Position numbers and translations under genes: made by a program. From Eublepharis macularius (lineage: Eukaryota > Chordata > Lepidosauria > Squamata > Eublepharidae): DNA of 64,000 nucleotides. Numbering within the stretch: position 1 is the first letter of the stretch; each line of letters opens with the position of its first letter. The notes beneath the pieces are model-generated. The model had not been told where the DNA came from, searched no databases, and saw only the letters and a list, made by a program, of their open reading frames with translations. The DNA is taken from contig NC_072805.1 of the NCBI RefSeq assembly GCF_028583425.1, positions 19,602,001 to 19,666,000 of the forward strand, given 5' to 3'. Below are positions 33,252 through 44,600 of this stretch, one piece after another.

Positions 33252-33481
33252 GGCCGATTCCGCACAGCTTACCTGAAGCCAGGACGTTGCGGAACATGCC
33301 GGCAAAACCGCGAAAGATCGTGTTTTCTCGAGCGAGTTTTGCGCGATGTCGCTTGGCAGCGCTGAGGGCAATCTAAACTCCCCTCTGTCTGGAGATCAGG
33401 GGGTGGGGCCACCAGCCATGTGACCATATTTAAGAGGTGCTGGAACTCCATTCCACCATGTTCCCACTGAAAAAAAGCCCT
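33252..33481. repeat. Fused family C and H1 remnants
   Basis: A family C left end (33252-33352) runs straight into the right half of an H1 hAT MITE ending AAAAAAAGCCCTG. Both are truncated at the junction. Confidence 0.65.
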
Positions 33482-33539
33482 GGTAGTGGCACTGGCAAAG
33501 GAAGAACAGCTCTGGACTTCTTGCCTGTAACAGATGAAA

Positions 33540-33640
33540 ACACAGACTACAACTCCCAGAAGCCTCAGCCTCTAGAAGACGGTTGCCAAGGAGATGGAGA
33601 TCAACAGATGCTGGAGAATAGAGAGCAAAAGGCAGGGAAG
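33540..33640 (+). promoter_or_regulatory. DRC7: Candidate DRC7 promoter and noncoding exon 1
   Basis: ACTACAACTCCCA at 33546-33558 matches the ZNF143/SBS-type motif ACTAYRNNNCCCR exactly. GTTGCCAAGGAGAT at 33582-33595 resembles an RFX X-box, with one mismatch in the second half-site. A GTGAGA donor follows 33640. Motile-cilium genes are often driven by RFX factors, which fits DRC7. The first coding exon has an acceptor before its ATG, so an upstream 5'UTR exon is expected; this is inference. Confidence 0.45.
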
Positions 33641-34121
33641 GTGAGACAGAGGGAAGGGCAAGCTGATGGGGGGGGTGGGGGCGGCTTGTGTGGCCCTGAA
33701 AGGGAAACAGGAGATATGGATTGATGTGAGTCATTGTTGATAGTCCCGTTCTCCACAAAGGGAAGGGGGAAACACTATGCGCCACTCCATGTGTGACGAA
33801 CACCCTTCCCATTTCAGATGCTGAATGTTCCCAGCAGTTATGTTCTCAAAGATCAGTTGGTGGTGTGCATCGAAGGGGCCAGCTAAATGTGAAATAGCAA
33901 AATAGACAGGCTGTGGGGCAAAATAGACAGGATGTTGGTCTCTCTACATATGCAGGGGACTCCCTAGAAAAATATGACTGTAAATAAATCAGAAGGGGGG
34001 GGGAGTTAAAAAACAGGCAACAGCCAGATGAGGACTAAACATGTTCTAGAAGGCAGGAAACATTGCAAGCAGTTGGGAGTCAGTGGGGAGGGGCAGGGGA
34101 GAGGAAATTGGCCTGCCTAAG

Positions 34122-34321
34122 AGCTAAGCTACAAGTGACGCCTGACACAGGTTGGACACTTGTCAGCTTCCCTCAAGTTTTGATGGGAAATGTAGGCATC
34201 CTGGTCTTGCAGCTGTAATGGAGAGCCAAGCTGTAAAACCAGGACGCCTACATTTCCCATCAAAACTTGAGGGAAGCTGACAAGTGTCCAACCTGTGTCA
34301 GGCGTCACTTGTAGCTTGGCT
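34122..34321. mobile_element. PIF/Harbinger-like foldback MITE
   Basis: AGCTAAGCTACAAGTGACG start and inverse end. Exact flanks ctaag (34117-34121, 34322-34326). Confidence 0.8.
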
Positions 34322-34894
34322 CTAAGTCCCTGAGAGCTTATGGAGTCATTGAGAGGGACATTCTGGAAGGAAGATTTGAAATCCCCCCCCACACACACAC
34401 ACACTGTCCATGCTGCCATTCCTCTTGAGATCCCAGCTTGCCCCTCTAATAATAAACTGGGTGTTTTTTGTCAATTTAAAAGCAACAAAACACAGACAAG
34501 GAATAATAATCCACTTCCCTAGATCCGTCTAGCCTCCCACCCTGTCTCCTATCAGCGGGGGACAATATCGGTTGCTTGCCCCCTTATAGGAATGGTAACA
34601 AATCGTATGCCAACTTACGTGCCCACCCCTCCCTTCTCCTGATGAATCGTAGAGAAGGGTGAATTATCCATTCTGGGATAATAGGAATTATGAGCAGAGT
34701 TTTATGTCGCTGAATTGATTTTATAATCCGTGATTTTATTGTATTTTATTATGATCCGCGATTTTATTGTATTTTTTTGTAAAAGACAAGGTATTGTGTT
34801 TTTAACAGTTATTGTAATCTGCCCTGAGCCTGTTTGTGGGGAGGGTGGACTATAAATGTAACAAAAAAATAAGTAAACAAATAAATAAGAATAA

Positions 34895-35118
34895 TACTGC
34901 ACTTATATACTGCTCTTCTAGACAGATTAGTGCCTCACCCAGAATGGTACGGTAAACAAGTTAGTGTTGTTATTATCCCCACAATACAGCTAGGGACCTG
35001 GGGCTGTGAGGAGAGGTTTACTCAAGGCCACTTACTGAGCTTATGGCAGTAGTGGGATTTGAAGCAGTAGAGTTCTGATTCAGCAGCCAAACCACTTAAC
35101 TGCTGTGCTACAGCAGCT
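34895..35118 (-). mobile_element. tRNA-derived SINE
   Basis: Reverse B box 'gggatttgaagcagtag' and reverse head 'aaccacttaactgctgtgct'. Like 1898-2095. Confidence 0.55.
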
Positions 35119-35149
35119 CATGTGGAAGAGGGTCTCTGCATACTCCATG

Positions 35150-35372
35150 GCAGGGTTGCCAACTCTGGGTAGGAAATTCCTGGAGATTTGGGGGTGGAGC
35201 TCAGGGATGGTGGGATTTGGGGAATGGAGGGACATCTGTGGGGTACAAATTCATAGAGTCTACCCACCAAAGCAACCGTTATCTCTAGGGGGACTGATCT
35301 GTGTTTTCTGGAGAGATTAATTTAATTCTGGGAGATCTCCAGGCCTCCTCCTGGAGACTGGAAACCACACTC
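35150..35372. mobile_element. hAT MITE (TAGGGTTGCCA type)
   Basis: 'agggttgccaactctgggta' at the left, 'cctcctggagactggaaacc' at the right. Confidence 0.55.
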
Positions 35373-35886
35373 TAGGAACTTTACAGAAATGCAGGATAAC
35401 TGGGATTTGCAAATTAAGCCCAACCCCACCAGCTTGTCTAGAAAGCATAAACTGTTGAGAGTCGTTTAAAGAGAGATAGGGAATTTCATCTGCTCATGTC
35501 TTTGATTGCTTTTGGAATCCCAGAGGGAGAGATCAGTACGTATGTGAATTTCCAGAGTTTATCATTCCCCCCTCCCCATGACAATTCCTTGCCAGTCTGC
35601 CTTGTGCGTTTGAATAATAACTGTCTGTTCCTTTTGATATAAAAATTATGTGAAAAAAAGAAAATGGGAGACTAGTGATGAAATGGCTCAAACTTAAGTA
35701 TGTGCCTGTGGATGCGTAAGTGTGAAAGTCCCATATTGCCAGTCCTGTCCTGTGTTGTCATTCTACATCCAGAATGTAGTGCAAAGGAACAGCTCCGTCG
35801 TGGCACTTCCTGGCAGGGCTCAATTGGGAAAAGAGGTAGGCACATTTCTCGGACTTGCTCTTCCTGCATAACTGCACATTTCAGTG

Positions 35887-35982
35887 ACTTACAGTGCAAT
35901 CCTAAGCAGAGTTACTCCAGTCTAAGCCCATTGATTTCAATAGGCTTCGACTGGAGTAACTCTGTTTAGGATTACACCGTTA
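35887..35982. repeat. Short hairpin MITE, mariner-like
   Basis: TTACAGTGCAATCCTAAGCA opens and its inverse closes (ggattacaccgttaa). A second copy lies at 44268-44341. Confidence 0.5.
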
Positions 35983-36464
35983 ACCTTCCTGCATAATTTT
36001 CATTCCTTCCTCCCAAACAATCTCAGATAAAGGGAATATTTGAGGCTCCATTGTCACTGGTTACCTTGGTGGAGTGCAAAAACAAACTCTGTGGGGCAGG
36101 CTGACCAAAAATAACGTTGCTGTTGTTTATTGAAAGTGTGGGAATCTCCTCTCTAACAGCAACCATGATGGATAAGGCCATGAAGATATGGAGAGGGAGT
36201 CTTCGTTCATGACTCAAAGGCTGGTTCAGTCCACTCACTGGACCTGCTCTGCACCTCCCCTCTGCCATCTGCAGGCCACATGGACCTGCCAGTCTTTTGG
36301 AGAGATGAGGTACCTTCTCTTTCCCTTCTGCAACAGGCAGCTGCCCTGCTTCTGAGTGGCAGAGATGGTTGTGACTGTTTCTTCTTTTGGCAGATGGGGA
36401 GAAAGAGCCACTCAGTTGCCCAAGAGGCTAATTGCAGGAACACTATGCCCCCCGCTTCCTAAGG

Positions 36465-36715
36465 AGCCCCATGGCACAGAGTGATAAGCTGCAGTACTGC
36501 AGCCCAAGCTCTGCTCACGACTTGAGTTTGATCCTGGCGGAAGCCGGGTTCAGGTAGCCGGCTCAAGGTTGACTCAGCCTTCCATCCTTCCGAAGTCGGT
36601 AAAATGAGTACCCAGTTTCCTGGGGGTAAAGTGTAGATGACTGGGGAAGGCAATGGCAAGCCGCCACCCCCCCCCAAGACATCTCCCCATAATGACTCGA
36701 TGCTTGCACCTTCCC
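36465..36715 (+). mobile_element. tRNA-derived SINE
   Basis: 'ggcacagagtgataagctgc' head, 'gagtttgatcctggcgg' B-box region, 'ggttcaggtagccggctcaa' body. Another copy at 61915-62190. Confidence 0.7.
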
Positions 36716-37534
36716 CCCTTCCCACAGATCCTTTTTCTCTTGACATTGTTGACTGTTGGAGGGCAGGGGTACAGCCCATCATTAAGTTAGGAGGGTGGCC
36801 TCTATCATTCCCACTGCCCAGGATTGGGCAGCAGCGGAAGTCCTCCAGGAACTGTAAGCCCTGAGCAACTACCCAAGGGTTCAGCCCACTGAAGCCATAC
36901 TGGCCAGTAAGAGGAATCTTTGGTGTGATCTACAGGCACACATTCACTAAACAGATGCGGTGAAATGTGCTGCTCGGAAGCAACAGCCTTTGCCCTGATT
37001 TGAATCCATAGCACCTTAAGGATCAACAAGATTTCCAGAGTATAAGCTTTTGAGAGTCGAAGCTCCCTTCGTCAGATGCCTTTGTCCCCTTATCTTGCTT
37101 CCACACAGAGGTTTCCTTCTGCATTCCGCACCCCGGACTGCAACGCCGGGTGCTTCCACACCACATCAACATTCTTCTTCCAGGGATTCCTTGACTCTGC
37201 ACTGCAATTTTCCGAGCTTTGGTGCAGCTTTCCTAAAAGAGTTTCGCCTCCCGCTTTCCATTCCTTTCCCTTGCTTGTGTGCTTTTTGCTGTCCTTTAAA
37301 AAAAAATTAGATAGTAGGTATATCTCTGTAATGTTTTAACACTTCAGCCGTATACAAACTACTGATGTTTTAGAAACAAACAGGAAAAAGCCCTGCAGAG
37401 GCGGAGGAGGACTGGGAGAGGAAAGAACAGGGGATTGCCCTGTGTGGAGGCTCCATTGCCACAGCCTTATGTGAGCAGCAGCAATGAGATCAAAATGGAG
37501 AATCACACAAACACACATGTGGAAGCAAACTGAG

Positions 37535-37650
37535 GGCCAAGCTACAAGTGACGAATGACACTTGAACAGCAAGTGTATTTCTCCCTGTTCACTTGCCCTC
37601 CACTCAATCCACTTGCCATTCAAGTGCCATTTGTCACTTGTAGCTTGGCC
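37535..37650. mobile_element. PIF/Harbinger-like foldback MITE
   Basis: GGCCAAGCTACAAGTGACG start and inverse end. Exact flanks ctgag (37530-37534, 37651-37655). Confidence 0.8.
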
Positions 37651-37927
37651 CTGAGGCTGCCTCCACGCATCTCTGGATATAACACAGCTGTTGCACTGTA
37701 TCTGTCCAGGCTACAGTGTCCCTCCGTAGACCACTATATTTTAATTCATTTTTTCTTTTGTTTAATTTATTGATAGTCTACCTTTCTCACAAAGTCTCAT
37801 TGTAGATTACAGAGTACAGAAGGAAGGGGGAAATATACAGTATAGAACATCCAATGACCAATGCAATAGGACCCAGAGTTCAAATTAAATGACAATGCCA
37901 GCAACAAGGTAATCTTAAAGTAGAAGA

Positions 37928-38139
37928 ATGGTAAAGAAAGAGTCCAGTAGCACCTTTAAGACTAACCAACTTTATTGTAACATAAGCTTTCGAGATCCAC
38001 AGCTCTCTTCGTCAGATACATCTGACGAAGAGAGCTGTAGTTCTCGAAAGCTTATGCTACAATAAAGTTGATTAGTCTTAAAAGTGCTACTGGACTCTAC
38101 TATTTTGCTACTACAGATTAACACAACTAACTCCTCTGG
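37928..38139. repeat. Palindromic repeat, family P
   Basis: Arms meet at cagatacatctgacg. Direct repeat atcttaaagtagaaga flanks it (37912-37927, 38140-38155). Confidence 0.7.
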
Positions 38140-38487
38140 ATCTTAAAGTAGAAGACATCTTGATGTTGCTTAATTCAAAAGCACAAAAATCTTCGCTGCC
38201 TCCTGAGCTTATCTCTGCGATACATTATCAACATTTTTCAATTCTGGGAGAGGGTGGTGGTGGTAGTTGTAATTATATCAATATTCTGATGCTTTTGAAA
38301 CCTTGTCTTTTGTCGAAGCTGCAAGTCTTCCACTGATTATTGTTTTGCAAAACTCTGACTTGTCCCCTAACGTGACTTTTAGTTTTTTGAAGGGAATGAC
38401 AGTAAACTTTTTCTAAAAGAAGTAATTGCTTTGAATTGCTCTTTGTTCTTAAACCACCCTGTTCCTCTACAGCTCCACAGCAGCAGA

Positions 38488-38663
38488 ATGGAAAGCAGCA
38501 GCAGAATAGAAAGCAAGGAGCAGAAAATCCTTGAGAAACTGGAGGAAGAAGAGGAAGAAGAGGAAGAGGAAGAAGAACTTAGTTCCTTTAATCTCAAGGA
38601 AGAGGTCCACGACTTGGAGGACAAATTGTCACAGATCCAAGTCCACATTCCTGAAGTTGTCTA
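38488..38663 (+). CDS. DRC7: DRC7 first coding exon
   Basis: The ATG has a good context (A at -3, G at +4). An acceptor cctctacag ends at 38472, so the exon starts upstream of the ATG. It encodes a 13-Glu acidic run and a coiled-coil stretch, [17 protein letters not shown]. Donor GTAAGG, phase 2 out. Confidence 0.88.
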
Positions 38664-41600
38664 GTAAGGCATGCATGCCCGTGTGTGTGAATGTATAAAT
38701 GGCTGCACTATTCTTGGCCCGCCGCCTTTTCTAGTTTAGCTCTGGTTTCAGAAGACCAGAGCCGATCAAAAGATCTTGCAGTGCTATCAAAGGCTGCTTC
38801 CACATGGATGTTTTACTTCACCTTAGTTTTGTTACAGAGTGCTGCATTGGGGAACAGCTGTACAATGTTGTCCTCTAATAATATAGTTTCTGAGCACCCC
38901 CCTCCTGCCTTTGCTGTGATCTTCCTCAAATTTGATTTGGTATGACTTTTGGGGGGAGGACTTCAGCAAAGCACCTTTGAAAGTCATGTGGACAGGAAGC
39001 TGTGCACCTTGCAGTTCCCAAACATCACTTTCCTTGCCCTGCCCCCTATGGTTCCCATCCCCCATGTCACCAAAGTGCTTTTGAAAAAAAAAACTGGGAA
39101 GAAAAAGTAAGCATCTCTAGCCCTTTTCATTGTGAAGTTATTGGGGGGAAAGTGCAGGCTGCACATTATTGTAGTCTACAAAAGACTTTATTGATGGTGG
39201 GAGAGAGAAAAGAGGAGTTTGGCACTGCTACAAGTGAAAGGCAGGGGTAGCCTGTTTAGGTATCTGAAAGCAGACATGACAGAGCAGGTGTGAGCCTGGC
39301 TTCCTTTGTAGTTTACATGACATGTCTACAATATGTTGTTGAGTGTGTTGAGTTAGTTTTTTTCTGGTCCTTCTTGATGCATGTGGCCTCTGCTTTCTGG
39401 TGTTTTTTAACATTTGCCCTAACCTGGATAGCCCAGGTGAGCCTGATCTTGGTCTGTAATTGGATGGGAGACCTCCAGTCAAGACCAGAGTTGCAGGGGC
39501 AGGCAATGGCAAACCACCTCTGTTAGTCTCTTGCCATGAAACCCCCACCAGGGGTCGCCATAAGTCAACTCTGACTTGAGGGCGCTCTCCACCACCACCT
39601 TAACATGGATTTGTAATAGTTTTTGGTTTATTAAAAAGATAACCATTTTAAAAATGGTTGCAAAACTTCTCCAGGGACTCTGTGGGTGTACATATCCTTG
39701 TTTATGGCACCTTTTGGGGCATCTCAGATCATGATTTACATTCTCTGGAGAAAATTCAATCCAAATTTCTCCGATCCATCTTACAAATTCCATCCGGGGT
39801 GCCCAATTCCCTACTCCGATTAGAAAAGGGACAAATGAGAATGAAGGCAAGAATTTTTCTGGCCTCGGCTTGCCTATGGCTTAGGATACGTAAGAATCCG
39901 AAAGGCCTTTTCCGTTTAATAACTCGGGATGGCTATCAGCCAAAGTGGCTACATCTAACTGAGAATAAGTTTTAAAAGATGGGTTTCTCTCTTGAAGCTC
40001 TGCTGTCCCAAAGTTTTGATGTTGCAAAATTGCAAATAAAGGGTGTGTGTTACTGAGTATCAGCAAGACATGATACAAAATCCTAAATTTAGGGCATCTG
40101 AGGAATCCAGATACCATATGAATATGGCCCAATATCTAAAAGAATTCCCGTCCTATAGGAGGGCTTTTCCTCTAGCAAGATGTGATGCCATGCCATCCCA
40201 GGTAATGGCAGGGAGATATAAGAAGATACCTTATGATCAAAGGATTTGTGGGGGTCCTCTTGGAGAGGTGGAAACACTGGAACATATGTTTTTTTTTTGC
40301 TGTCCCCTCCATAAAAGGATTAGAGATTCGACAATTCTTCTCCTGTTATCGGGATCGGAGGATAACACATCCTTGGCAAAGTGACTGGTTGACAAAAATC
40401 CAGTTGTCACCAGGATGGCAGCTAAGTTTTGCGCCCAAGTGATTGCGCAACAAAATAGACCACCAAACACCGGAAGGGTTATGAGGGATCTCTCTCACCC
40501 TGATTAAGTTTTAAAGACCTCTGCCTAATACCGCTTTTATATTAGGGGGATATAGTGTCAATAACATTCATTCAGGACTTTATTAAGCTTACCTTTTATA
40601 TTACTATAATGGGACAGGTGGGCCGTTTCCACACGGCTTACCTTTTGCCGGGATGCAGCGTGTTCTCGCACAAAATCACGCGATAACAGCGTGATCTTGA
40701 GCAAAATCGCGCGATAACAGCGTGATCTCGTGCAAAATCGCACGATAACGGCGGCTTCCTGGTGCGATTTCGCGCGAGAACACGCTGCATCCCGGCAAAA
40801 GGTAAGCTGTGTGGAAACCGCCGTGCTTTTATATCTTACTTGAAGTATATGAATTTTATACAATGTATTTTATCTTGCTTTATGTCCTGATTTTATCTAT
40901 ATCGCTGGTCTAATGACCGTTACAATAAAATTCATTCATATATCATCCTTGTGGTGTTACAGATACTAGCCAATCCCTGCTGTCCACAGGTGGCTTTTAC
41001 AGCAGACCTGCAGAAGCAGCTTTTCAAAGGCCACCTTATACAGGGCCGATTCCAGACGGCCCTCTGCAATCCAAAACGTTTTGCGTTGTTGCGCGTCATC
41101 GCGCAGAAAACGCAAAATATCGGGTTTTCTCGTGCGAGTTTTGCGCGATCTTGTGCAAAACTCGCGCAAGAAAACGCGACAACGCGCGACAACGCGCGAC
41201 GTTTCGGATTGCAGAGGGCCGTCTGGAATCGGCCCAGGAAAGGGCACTTCTGTACTGAATGCAGTGAGTGGCCCTTCCGAAGCTGCCCTGCCGCTCTACA
41301 AGATTTGATGTACCTCCATCCGCTATCTTTTTGTCTCCCTCTTGCCCAACCCTTCTGCGTCTTCTGCCCCTAGTGAATTTGACTGGAGTTCCATCGACAC
41401 CTCCAATTTGCCAGAATCCTACAAGACCAATTCCCCCAAGGAGCAGCTGCTACTGCAAGTGGCTGACAATTTTTGGCGGCAATATGCGCACCTCTGCCCT
41501 GACCGCGAGCCGCTCTTCCTGCACCCTGTGAATGAATGCAGTGTGGAAGTAAGTAGAGGGACTGTTGACTTCCCCTGTTTGTATGTTTGTCTGTGGGCAG

Positions 41601-44600
41601 GATCTAACTGGAAGCAGCCTCCTTTTGGTAGGAAGACTCCTTGGGAGAAAACGAAGACTCCTCAAAGTTGAGGAGGCCCATGATCCTCACCAGACCCTCT
41701 CCTCCAAGGGAAGACCTCCTGCAAGAGCCAAAGGAACAAGCAGCCCAGGAACCCCCTGTGTGGACTCATTTGGGGGTGCAGGAACGAAGGAGGCCCAAAG
41801 GAGTGTATGCCTGGCAGCACGAGGCCCCCCACACTCGGGTCTCCTGCAGAGAGAAAGTCTCACTCCAGCTCTTTGCAGGATATAAGTTACAGGAAGGGTC
41901 TCAGCCCCTATCTAAGAGTCTCTGTATGTGAAACCTCTTACACGAGGATGCTCAAGTGTAGGGAGGTGCAATGTTAGCCGGGAAGTATAGTTTAAATGTC
42001 ATCTCTCTACTGGTGAGTAGTTTAAAAAGACAGAGCCAGCAGACATTGTTCCTCAGAGGATTTGTTAATTTCATCTTCGCCTCCAGGAAGGCTCTGTCAA
42101 TTTCACCTCCCCTTCCCAGAGGTGAAGATGAAATTAACAAATCCTCTGAGGAGTGATCTCTGCTGTGTCTGTCTTTTAAAACTGCCCTCCTGTAGAGAGG
42201 TGAAATTTAAACTACGCTTCCCAGCTAACATTGTGTCTCCCTACACTTGAGCATCCTCTTGTAAGAGGTCTCGTGTAGAGAGAATCTTAGTCTGCACCTA
42301 TCCTCTGGTCTTTCCAGGTCTCCCAGCTTTCCAGCGTTGGCCATGCTAATTCTGGGCAGCTCCTCACAGCAACACTCTAGCTCCTGATCTCTGCCACCTA
42401 CCTGACACCCCCCCCCCCGACACATGAACACACACAAAGTCGCCTTACACTGTTTCAGACCATCGGTCCATCGAGGTCAATATGGTCTCCTCAGCTCTCC
42501 AGTGTCTCAGGCAGTGGTCTTTCCCATCACCTGCCTGGTCCTTTTAACTGCAGATGCTGTATGATTGGACCTGGGACCTTCTATGTACCAAAGAGAGGCT
42601 CTTCCACTGAGCCATAACCTCTCCCCAAGACCCAGTCACTTTCCCCCTAATTGGCCAGATAGTCAAGGGGACCTAAAGGCGGGGTAGTGGTGGCCTGGCA
42701 GTGCTAGTCACGGTCGACTTGAAGGTGGAAAGTCAAGCTATTTAAAGTACTTGCTCAAATTATATGCAGATAGTATCACTCAAGGGCCAATATATAGGCT
42801 CCCTCCTGTGTGTTAATGTTTATATATCATGAAAATGTTCTAAGGTTCAGGATAAAGGAAAATTATGGGGCCAACTGTTTACCACCCTAGAGGATTTAAT
42901 GTCCCACTCCCCTGGCTATCTTAGGTGAGGACTGTAATGCTAGGATTGGCTCAGGTACTTTCGGGGCTTTTTTTCTGGGAACAGAGGTGGTAGAACTCAA
43001 TGGTGGAACTCAGGACCGCACAATGACGTCACTTTGGGTCAGCTGGAACAAGGGGGGAGTTTTTTAAAGTTTAAATTGCCCTCGGCGAAAATGGTCACAT
43101 GGCCAATGGCCCCACCCCCCGATCTCCAGACAGAGGGGAGTTTAGATCGCCCTCCGCGCCATGCGATCTAAACACCCCTCTGTCTGGAGATCAGGGGGCG
43201 GGGCCATCGGCCATGTGACCATTTTCAAGAGGTGCCGGAACTCCGTTCCACCACGTTCCTGCTGAAAAAAAGCCCTGGGTACTTTTAACTTCAAACTGAC
43301 TTCAATGCCCAGGTTGCTGACCCAGCTTCGCTATTAGATTGTTATTCGCTAGATTCCCTAATTAGTAAGGCCAGTTTGAAGTTTCTAGAGCTACCGTCCT
43401 CATTTAATTTGTACAATCCACATGGGAGGAAGTATGATAAATCAAGGGGTTCTTAATACATGTCTTCCTGTTACGCTAGCGCGATTGACTATATAGACGT
43501 TTCCCTCACACTATTGGACAAGGGGACATCCCCAGAGAGGGAGACCAGTGTTGCGCCTGGGAAAAACACGCTGGGGAAAGGAGTGGTTTAATCTTGAGAA
43601 CTCCTGGGAGAGAATGCTGTGGATAGACCCTGTGGAAGATAGCCTGAACCTGCCTTCTTGCTCATGGTTTTTAGTTTTTAAGACCCTGAGAAAGAGGCCA
43701 ATAATCCTAGAAATCAAACCAGGGACATATCAACTTTTTTTTCTCTTGCATAGGCAGCCTGGGCCGATTCCACACGGCTTACCTGAAGCCGGGACGTTGC
43801 GGAACACTGCGGATCATGCCGGAAAAAACGCGGAAGATTGCGTTTTCCCATTGCGCGAGTTTTGCGTGAGAAAACGTGATCTTCCACATTTTTTCCAGCA
43901 TGATCCGCAATGTTCCGCAACGTCCTGGCTTCAGGTAAGCCGTGTGGAATCGGCCTTGGTCAGATATCCTCAGTAGGCGCCACACCCTGGTTTAGCTTCC
44001 TTTTCTTCCCTATTTGAGCTTTCCCTCCTTTGAAATGCTGAGTTTGTTTCACTTGCCTCCTTCCTCATGTTCACCCGACACTCACCTTGTTTATGCTGTC
44101 TGTTCATTTATTTGAACAAAAGCCAAGCTTGACTTAGGATGACACACACACACCAATAGCAAATGTGTTGGTGTTCGAAGGTATATACACATCCACTATC
44201 GATTTAAAAAAACCCAAGCCTGTGCTTTCTGGGAGACAAATGCTTGCATTACGGGAAACATAAACAGTGCAGTCCTAAGGAAAGTTACTCCAGTCTAAGC
44301 CCATTGGGTTTAGACTGGAGTAATTTAGGATTGCACTGTAATTGGCTTATCAGCAGTAGAGCGATTGCTCCTTCGCCTCTCCCATCCAGACTCTTATAAA
44401 CCCCCACCTCACCCCTTGCCTCACCCAGATTCTATAGAATAACGTACATTGATGTGGCCATAAGGCCCCATATCGTACCATCATGGGTGGTCTTAGTGAT
44501 TCTGGGCCATGGGCAAAAGTCCAGGATAGGACCCCAGAATCATAGCCCCCCATTGCCACCCCAGGGTCAAGCAAGGAGCTGCCCTCGCCCGGTGTGATGT

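Noticed and set aside
38511-38580. GAA/GAG run as an intronic microsatellite
   Set aside because: It lies within the first DRC7 coding exon and encodes the acidic N-terminal stretch in frame.
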